Source: an uncultured Erysipelotrichaceae bacterium
GTDB taxonomy: Bacteria; Bacillota_I; Bacilli_A; Erysipelotrichales; Erysipelotrichaceae
Assembly: GCA_944325295.1 (NCBI GenBank)
Contig: CALUZL010000091.1
Span: forward strand, 1-10,318
Direction: 5' to 3'
DNA: 10,318 nucleotides
How positions within the stretch are numbered: position 1 is the stretch's first letter; each line of letters begins with the position of its first letter. The notes below the pieces were generated by a model. That model ran no database searches, was not told the origin of the DNA, and saw nothing but the letters and a program-made list of their open reading frames with translations. Positions 6,015 through 10,318 of the stretch are shown here, piece after piece. A program made the position numbers and the translations under genes.

Positions 6015-6629
6015 ATGAGAGATACACATCATTTTGCCTATTTGACATTCTTTATTGCCATCGAGATCGTCATGTCGCTGGTGCCGATGCTTGGTTTTAT
6101 ACCGCTTGGATTCATAAATGCCACTACACTGCACATACCGGTCATCGCTGCTGGGATCTTGCTTTCTAAAAAAGATGGGGCCATCGTCGGCTTTGTCTTT
6201 GGCCTTTTCTCCTTTTTGAAGAGTACTTTTGAGCCGAATTTGACCTCATTTCTCTTCTCACCGTTTTATGCGATCGGCTCAGTCAGCGGCAATCCTTTAA
6301 GTCTTGTCATCGCTTTTGGACCAAGGATGCTTGTAGGATATATGAGCGGTCTCATATTTGAGAGACTGAATATCAAAAGAGAAGACCTGAAAGTATTGAT
6401 CAGTACCTTCATATCTTCGTTTGTGTTCAATACCGGCTTAGTTATGGCTCTTGCCTACATCCTCTTTAAAGAAGAATATGCCGAAGTCTTTAATATCGCA
6501 CTAAACGGCGTCTTTGGGGTTATAATGGGAGTGGTTTTCAGCAGCGGTGTCATCGAGGCGATCGTCGCGATGATCATCGTGCTGGCTATTTATAAAGTCG
6601 GTAAAAGACTTATGAAAGGAAAAAGATGA
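6015..6629 (+). CDS. ECF transporter S-component, predicted pantothenate-specific (PanT-like)
   Basis: This 204-residue, very hydrophobic protein has about six membrane segments (near 6-26, 35-60, 72-100, 103-117, 128-152 and 160-193) and a basic tail (VGKRLMKGKR). The N-terminal half has a pattern common in vitamin-type S-components of ECF transporters: IPLGFINATTLHIPVI at about 29-44, followed by GFVFGLFSFLKS and FLFSPFYAIGS. S-components bind the vitamin and use shared EcfA, EcfA' and EcfT proteins, which are not in this window. Substrate assignment rests on context: the gene overlaps coaBC by four bases (ATGA) and coaX follows, the setting in which PanT was originally predicted by comparative genomics. 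A CoA-precursor transporter is therefore the best inference; another substrate cannot be excluded from sequence alone. The ATG is fixed by AAGGAGG upstream. Confidence 0.8.
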   Translation: MRDTHHFAYLTFFIAIEIVMSLVPMLGFIPLGFINATTLHIPVIAAGILLSKKDGAIVGFVFGLFSFLKSTFEPNLTSFLFSPFYAIGSVSGNPLSLVIAFGPRMLVGYMSGLIFERLNIKREDLKVLISTFISSFVFNTGLVMALAYILFKEEYAEVFNIALNGVFGVIMGVVFSSGVIEAIVAMIIVLAIYKVGKRLMKGKR

Positions 6630-7798
6630 TGGAAACGATATTAGTAGGTGTCAGTGGCGGCATAGCCGTATATAAAACCGTACAGCTTGTAAGCGATCTT
6701 ATCAAAAAGGGTTATGATGTCGAGGTCATAATGACAAAAAATGCGACCGAGTTTGTCGCACCACTGACTTTTTCTTCGCTGACAAAGCATGATACATATG
6801 TCGATACCTTTAATAAAAACGTACATTATGACATCAGCCATATCTCTTTGGCTAAGAAGGCCTCGCTTTTTATAATCGCACCGGCAACAGCCAACGTCAT
6901 CGCCAAAGTCGCAAACGGACTGGCCGATGATATGCTGACGACGACATTTTTAGCCTGTGATTGTCCAAAGATCATCGCACCGGCAATGAACACTCACATG
7001 TACGAAAACAAAATAACCCAAGACAACATCCAAAAATGCAAAGACTATGGAATGATAGTCGTTGAACCGCAAAGCGGTCGTTTGGCTTGTGGGGACAGTG
7101 GCAAGGGCAAGCTTGCCGATGTTGAGACATTGCTCGATGCGATCGAGTGTTACAGTTATACAAACAAGTGTTTAAAGGGCAAAAGAGTCTTGGTGAGTGC
7201 CGGTCCGACGAGAGAAGATATCGATCCGGTCAGATACATCACCAACCATTCAAGCGGTAAGATGGGCTACAGTATTGCCAAAGCAGCTCGTAATATGGGA
7301 GCTGATGTCACTTTGGTGAGCGGTCCGGTATCTTTGCGAAGACCTTTTGGCATCAAAGTTATTGATGTGAAAAGTGCCAAGGAGATGCACGATGCGATCA
7401 GCACGCAAAAAGACGGGCAAGACTACATCATCATGAGCGCTGCTGTTGCCGACTATCGACCGACGATTGTAAGTGATCAAAAGATAAAAAAGGGAAGTGG
7501 TCTTAAACTCGAACTTGAAAAGACGACGGATATCCTAAAAGAACTCGGTGAAGATAAAACTTATAAACTTTGCGGGTTTGCCATGGAGACCCAGGATTTG
7601 ATCGCAAATGCCCAAAAGAAGTTTAAAGAGAAAAATCTCGATCTGATGGTGGCCAATGACATAAAGGTCGAGGGTGCCGGATTTGGCTATGATACCAACG
7701 AAGTTACTCTGATCTATAACGATACGATCGAGAATTTGAAGCTCATGTCCAAAAATGAGCTGGCATATAAGATAATGTATAAGTTGATGGAGGTGTAG
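6626..7798 (+). CDS. coaBC: Bifunctional phosphopantothenoylcysteine decarboxylase / phosphopantothenate-cysteine ligase
   Basis: This 390-residue enzyme carries out two consecutive steps of CoA synthesis: ligation of cysteine to 4'-phosphopantothenate, then FMN-dependent decarboxylation to 4'-phosphopantetheine. The CoaC (flavoprotein) domain occupies about 1-180, with GVSGGIAVYK (8-17), catalytic H72, APATANVIAKVANGLADDM (85-103), PAMNTHM with N122, and the active-site C155 in GRLACGDSGKGKL. The CoaB domain (about 185-390) shows VSAGPTREDIDPVRYITNHS (190-209, with N207), SSGKMGYSIA, AAVADYRP (272-279) and K286 in QKIKKGSG. All catalytic residues sit three positions earlier than in the E. 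coli enzyme. The start overlaps panT by four bases. A second ATG at 6629 is slightly better spaced from AAGGA (6616-6620), so the true start may be one codon later. coaX follows after one base. Confidence 0.96.
   Translation: MMETILVGVSGGIAVYKTVQLVSDLIKKGYDVEVIMTKNATEFVAPLTFSSLTKHDTYVDTFNKNVHYDISHISLAKKASLFIIAPATANVIAKVANGLADDMLTTTFLACDCPKIIAPAMNTHMYENKITQDNIQKCKDYGMIVVEPQSGRLACGDSGKGKLADVETLLDAIECYSYTNKCLKGKRVLVSAGPTREDIDPVRYITNHSSGKMGYSIAKAARNMGADVTLVSGPVSLRRPFGIKVIDVKSAKEMHDAISTQKDGQDYIIMSAAVADYRPTIVSDQKIKKGSGLKLELEKTTDILKELGEDKTYKLCGFAMETQDLIANAQKKFKEKNLDLMVANDIKVEGAGFGYDTNEVTLIYNDTIENLKLMSKNELAYKIMYKLMEV
7789..7795 (+). promoter_or_regulatory. Ribosome-binding site of coaX
   Basis: GGAGGTG lies inside the last codons of coaBC and its GGAGG core ends six bases before a GTG start at 7800. 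It supports the GTG as the coaX start, because the frame offers no nearby ATG and the conserved VVDIGNTN begins four residues in. Confidence 0.8.
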
Positions 7799-7799
7799 A

Positions 7800-8570
7800 G
7801 TGTTATTAGTTGTCGACATCGGAAATACGAATATAACTTTCGGTCTATATGACAAAAAAAAGCTTCTGCACTCTTATCGTTTGACTACCTGGTTTAAAAG
7901 GACCAGTGATGAGTACGGCTTTATGATCACGCACTTTCTTTTGGCGGCTTCGGTGAAGATCGAAGATATCGACGCTGTCATCGTATCTTCGGTCGTGCCA
8001 AAGATAATGCACTCCTTTAATAACAGCATTCGCCGCTATCTAAAAAAAGAACCATTAGCGGTAGGTCCTGGGATCAAAACGGGTATCAAGATCAAATACG
8101 ATAACCCCAAAGAGGTCGGAGCCGACAGGATCGTCGATGCCGTGGGGGCTTTTTATACCTATGGTGGCGATATTTTGGTGATCGATTTTGGAACGGCCAC
8201 GACTTTTGAATATATCGATGAGGGTGGAACATATCATGGCGGATGTATACTGCCGGGTCTTGAGATCGCCGCTCATTCACTGAGCGAGAACACAGCCAAG
8301 CTACCGGAGATCGAGATCAAACCGACAGAAAGCATTCAAGCTTCCAATACGATAGCGGCTATGCAGACAGGCATCTTTTGGGGCTATATCGGCAGTGTTG
8401 AATTTATCATCAAAAAGTTCAAGGAGGAGTTAGCCAAAGATCTGAAAGTCATTGCGACTGGCGGTCTTGGCAGGATCATCTCGGAACACACAGAATACAT
8501 CGATACCTACGACCCCAACCTCACTTTTGAGGGGTTAAGATTAATCTACGAGCGAAACAGTAAGCTCTGA
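7800..8570 (+). CDS. coaX: Type III pantothenate kinase CoaX
   Basis: This 256-residue cytoplasmic kinase of the ASKHA fold phosphorylates pantothenate, the first step of CoA synthesis. Motifs: the phosphate-binding DIGNTN (D6, N9), VSSVVP (62-67), KYDNPKEVGADRIVDA with the catalytic Asp D109 in GADR, VIDFGTATTFE (127-137) with D129, GGCILPGL (147-154) and a late ATGGLG. Length matches the family. Type III enzymes need a monovalent cation such as K+, have high Km for ATP and resist CoA feedback. Starts with GTG one base after the coaBC stop, with a Shine-Dalgarno inside coaBC. It is the last gene of the operon, followed by a terminator. Together with PanT and CoaBC it forms an uptake-to-phosphopantetheine route. 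Confidence 0.96.
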   Translation: MLLVVDIGNTNITFGLYDKKKLLHSYRLTTWFKRTSDEYGFMITHFLLAASVKIEDIDAVIVSSVVPKIMHSFNNSIRRYLKKEPLAVGPGIKTGIKIKYDNPKEVGADRIVDAVGAFYTYGGDILVIDFGTATTFEYIDEGGTYHGGCILPGLEIAAHSLSENTAKLPEIEIKPTESIQASNTIAAMQTGIFWGYIGSVEFIIKKFKEELAKDLKVIATGGLGRIISEHTEYIDTYDPNLTFEGLRLIYERNSKL

Positions 8571-8593
8571 TCGGCGTTTTTACCGAGCATTAT

Positions 8594-8623
8594 AAACAGC
8601 CTAGATCAGGGCTGTTTTTGTTT
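8594..8623 (+). terminator. Intrinsic terminator of the panT-coaBC-coaX operon
   Basis: AAACAGCC (8594-8601) pairs with GGCTGTTT (8610-8617) across an eight-base loop, and the transcript continues into TTTTTGTTTGG. It lies 23 bases after the coaX stop. Only a short TCGG/CCGA hairpin (8571-8586) sits between. Confidence 0.85.
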
Positions 8624-8630
8624 GGTGTAT

Positions 8631-8683
8631 AAAAAAAGAGGTACAAGCTAAGTCTTGACTGACTATGGTTTTGCACCTCTTTT
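8631..8683 (-). terminator. Intrinsic terminator of the permease-ucpA unit
   Basis: On the minus strand AAAAGAGGTGCAA (8683-8671) pairs with TTGTACCTCTTTT (8646-8634), a 13-bp stem with a 24-base loop, followed by a T-run complementary to A8631-A8637. One position is A opposite C in plus-strand RNA but becomes a G-U pair in minus-strand RNA, so the structure is favoured in the ucpA direction. It begins 13 bases after the ucpA stop. With the coaX terminator it separates the convergent operons. Confidence 0.8.
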
Positions 8684-8696
8684 GTCAAATAATTAT

Positions 8697-9494
8697 TTAA
8701 TTTGTACCGATCGACATGGTCTCCGGCAGTGTTGAACCACCATCGATGACGATCTGCGAACCGGTCAGATAACTCGATTCATCGCTGCCCAAGAAAGCAA
8801 ATAATTCACCGACTTCAGTAGGTTTTGCCAGTCTCTTCATCGGGACACCGACAGCGATATCGGCAATGGCCTGTTCCGGATTTTCCGGATTGGATTCAAC
8901 TGCCATCTTTTCAACCATTGGTGTACGCGCATAACCGAGTTGTGAGCAATTGACACGGATATTGCGATCGGCATATTCGACAGCCAAACACTTTGTAAGA
9001 CCGACAAGAGCAGCTTTTGTCATAGCGTAAGCAGCTTCGCCGGCATCGGCAACGATATCACCGGTAACACTGCTGGCGATAACGATAGCGCCTTTTCCCT
9101 GTTTTAACATGTAAGGGATGACGGCTTTGCAAGTATTCCAAACGCCTTTGATGTTGACATCGATATGGAAATCACGCATTTCATCAGTCATTTCCTCAAA
9201 TGGTGCCAAACGGCAAACGCCGGCGTTGCAACAAGCGATGTTAAGTTCACCGAATGTTTCAACTGTCTTCTTGGCAGCTGCATCCATCTGAGCGCGATCA
9301 GCAACATTGGCGACGACGGTAATGATCTCAGCGCCGTATTCTTTTCTGAGTCTGTCAGCTGTTTCTTCAACGCTTTCAGAGAGGTCGACCATACAGAGCT
9401 TTGCTCCGTATGAAGCGTATACTGTGGCGATACCTTCGCCAAGTCCGGCAGCAGCACCGGTAATAAGTGCTACTTTTCCATCTAATTTTGCCAT
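8697..9494 (-). CDS. ucpA: UcpA-like short-chain dehydrogenase/reductase
   Basis: This 265-residue classical SDR closely follows E. coli UcpA along its length: NAGVCRLAPFEEMTD, RDFHIDVNIKGVWN (107-120), SSVTGDIVADAGE, and the tail SDESSYLTGSQIVIDGGST then LPETMSIG. Cofactor loop TGAAAGLG (12-19) and D37 after the second strand suggest NAD(H). The catalytic set is N114, S142, Y156 and K160 (YAMTK). UcpA affects furfural tolerance in E. coli, but its natural substrate is not established, so the reaction here is unknown. One oddity is QLG (185-187) where the family has a Pro-Gly turn beside the cofactor. Starts after AGGAGG with nine bases of spacing. It lies 48 bases downstream of an amino-acid permease gene and probably shares its transcript. 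Codon use differs from the left-hand genes, with many GCA/GCT alanines and few G-ending codons before ATC. Confidence 0.88.
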   Translation of the reverse strand: MAKLDGKVALITGAAAGLGEGIATVYASYGAKLCMVDLSESVEETADRLRKEYGAEIITVVANVADRAQMDAAAKKTVETFGELNIACCNAGVCRLAPFEEMTDEMRDFHIDVNIKGVWNTCKAVIPYMLKQGKGAIVIASSVTGDIVADAGEAAYAMTKAALVGLTKCLAVEYADRNIRVNCSQLGYARTPMVEKMAVESNPENPEQAIADIAVGVPMKRLAKPTEVGELFAFLGSDESSYLTGSQIVIDGGSTLPETMSIGTN

Positions 9495-9503
9495 TTTAAT
9501 TTT

Positions 9504-9509
9504 CCTCCT
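9504..9509 (-). promoter_or_regulatory. Ribosome-binding site of ucpA
   Basis: On the minus strand AGGAGG is followed by nine A/T bases and the ATG (9494-9492). It is the full consensus core, suggesting efficient translation. Confidence 0.8.
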
Positions 9510-9514
9510 ATTTT

Positions 9515-9535
9515 AAGACAATCAAGGTTTGTCTT
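9515..9535 (-). other. Intercistronic hairpin between permease and ucpA
   Basis: AAGACAA and TTGTCTT form a perfect 7-bp stem around a seven-base loop, between the permease stop (9543) and the ucpA Shine-Dalgarno. On the minus strand it is followed by AAAATAGGAGG rather than a T-run, so it is not a terminator for the unit. An RNA-processing or 3'-end stabilising role, giving different amounts of the two proteins, is inferred. Confidence 0.5.
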
Positions 9536-9542
9536 TGACCTT

Positions 9543-10318
9543 TTAGTATTTTTTGACACCTGTCGGGGTCTTTATCTCAACCGGATTCTTCTTCCAGTTT
9601 ACAAGCACCATCCACAACCACAAGGCGATACCGACGCTGATGTAGATGCCAAAGGATATCCATGAACCGATACTTTGGCCCAAGGTGCAAAAGAAAGCGA
9701 TGAGGATCGAGATGATAAGGGCGATGATCCTGGTGACATTCCCGCCTAAGAGTTTATAGCTCGATTTCCATTCCGGATGGTTTTTATGGATGCGCATGGC
9801 ACTGATCATCGTAAGCGCATAAGCACATGCACAACCAAACGACATCAGATTGAAGAAGTCATTCATAAAGGTGCCGGCATTTTGCATGATCAAAAAGACC
9901 AGAGAAATGACAAGCAGCAAGATATTAGGCAAGATCGGCTGTTGGTGTTTGTTGAGCTTAGTAAAGACTTTCGGCAAGAAATTGTTTTCGCCCATAGCGT
10001 ACAAAAGGCGCACCGTTGAAAGCCAAAAGCCCAAAAGACAAGTGCCGATCGCACAAAGGATAGCGGCAACACCGAAGATGACTGCAAAGATGTTCCAGCC
10101 GCCACCGAGCTCTTCCATCATCGTGATAGCTAAGAAGCCATCAGTAGCAGCACCTCCGGCTTCAACGAGCTCTCTTACCGGCATACCGCCAAGTCCAAAG
10201 AAGAACAAGACGTAGACGATACCACAGGTTATGATCGAACCCAAGATCGCTTTGGTGGAATCTTTGATCGGGAAATCACCCTCTTCGACCATTTGCGGAA
10301 CAGTCTCAAAGCCGAAAA
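9543..10318 (-). CDS. APC-superfamily amino-acid permease, C-terminal part (N-terminus outside window)
   Basis: The frame is open to the window edge, so the ATG at 10292-10290 is internal: the eight residues before it (FGFETVPQ) continue the APC motif GFETVPQMVEEG. About 258 residues are visible. They include roughly seven to eight hydrophobic segments, among them AILGSIITCGIVYVLFFFG, NIFAVIFGVAAILCAIGTCL and ILPNILLLVISLVFLIM. The cytoplasmic STVRLLYAMGENNFLPKVF is the typical loop after the conserved gate helix (compare RxLYAMARDGLLP in amino-acid permeases). Such proteins move amino acids or polyamines by proton or sodium symport or by exchange; the substrate cannot be read from this half. 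The short basic tail ends in TPTGVKKY. It is the upstream gene of a probable unit with ucpA, suggesting, weakly, that the dehydrogenase acts on something linked to the imported compound. Confidence 0.88.
   Translation of the reverse strand, partial: FGFETVPQMVEEGDFPIKDSTKAILGSIITCGIVYVLFFFGLGGMPVRELVEAGGAATDGFLAITMMEELGGGWNIFAVIFGVAAILCAIGTCLLGFWLSTVRLLYAMGENNFLPKVFTKLNKHQQPILPNILLLVISLVFLIMQNAGTFMNDFFNLMSFGCACAYALTMISAMRIHKNHPEWKSSYKLLGGNVTRIIALIISILIAFFCTLGQSIGSWISFGIYISVGIALWLWMVLVNWKKNPVEIKTPTGVKKY

Noticed and set aside
7535..7855. 106-residue minus-strand frame across the coaBC/coaX junction
   Set aside because: It is antisense to two strongly supported genes and has no Shine-Dalgarno or recognisable domain.
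9850..10215. 121-residue plus-strand frame opposite the permease
   Set aside because: It is the antisense shadow of the conserved APC permease frame, with a low-complexity basic/proline composition and no start signals.
1..10318. Mobile elements, CRISPR arrays, toxin-antitoxin or defence systems
   Set aside because: No transposase, integrase, repeat-spacer array, small paired ORFs or defence domains are visible; all sizeable frames have housekeeping or transport assignments.

Overview
This window is ordinary chromosomal DNA from a low-to-mid GC Gram-positive bacterium of the Bacillota. The evidence is a chain of housekeeping genes with Shine-Dalgarno sites, an M23 peptidase/HtrA/RlmH neighbourhood, vitamin uptake through an ECF S-component, a type III (CoaX) pantothenate kinase, and TGA used as stop. 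An Erysipelotrichia-like member is a reasonable guess but cannot be proved from the sequence alone. I see no phage, IS element, CRISPR array, tRNA or rRNA.

Region 1 (1-3318, + strand) is a tightly packed run. It holds the C-terminal end of an exported M23 metallopeptidase, a membrane-anchored HtrA-type serine protease with a PDZ domain (4-base overlap), rlmH (26-base overlap with htrA), and glycerol kinase glpK, whose Shine-Dalgarno overlaps the rlmH stop. Two cell-envelope proteases are thus co-transcribed with a ribosome-modification enzyme and a glycerol catabolic kinase. The glycerol kinase lacks the histidine that the PTS protein HPr phosphorylates in well-studied Firmicutes.

Region 2 (3319-5875) holds an AI-2E-family membrane protein (+) converging on the AAA+ ATPase RarA (-). 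Their stop codons are one base apart, and each transcript appears to end at an intrinsic terminator lying inside the other gene's coding sequence. Both genes lack a Shine-Dalgarno and have TATAAT exactly six bases before the ATG, the pattern of leaderless transcripts.

Region 3 (5876-8623, + strand) is a coenzyme A operon: a predicted pantothenate ECF S-component (PanT), CoaBC and CoaX, closed by an intrinsic terminator. PanT would import pantothenate, CoaX would phosphorylate it, and CoaBC would add cysteine and decarboxylate to give 4'-phosphopantetheine. An approximately 105-base leader precedes panT and can form competing small hairpins.

Region 4 (8631-10318, - strand) is a two-gene unit: an APC-superfamily amino-acid permease (N-terminus outside the window) followed by a UcpA-like short-chain dehydrogenase, ended by a strand-polarised terminator. 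A hairpin sits between the two genes. The ucpA gene differs from the left-hand genes in base and codon habits. GATC is about five-fold over-represented in the first 1.4 kb, mostly because codons before ATC end in G, but is close to expectation in ucpA.

I did not find a convincing novel multi-gene system. The points most worth a second look are the paired leaderless signals, the reciprocal embedded terminators, the GATC/codon-pair bias and the altered GlpK regulatory loop.
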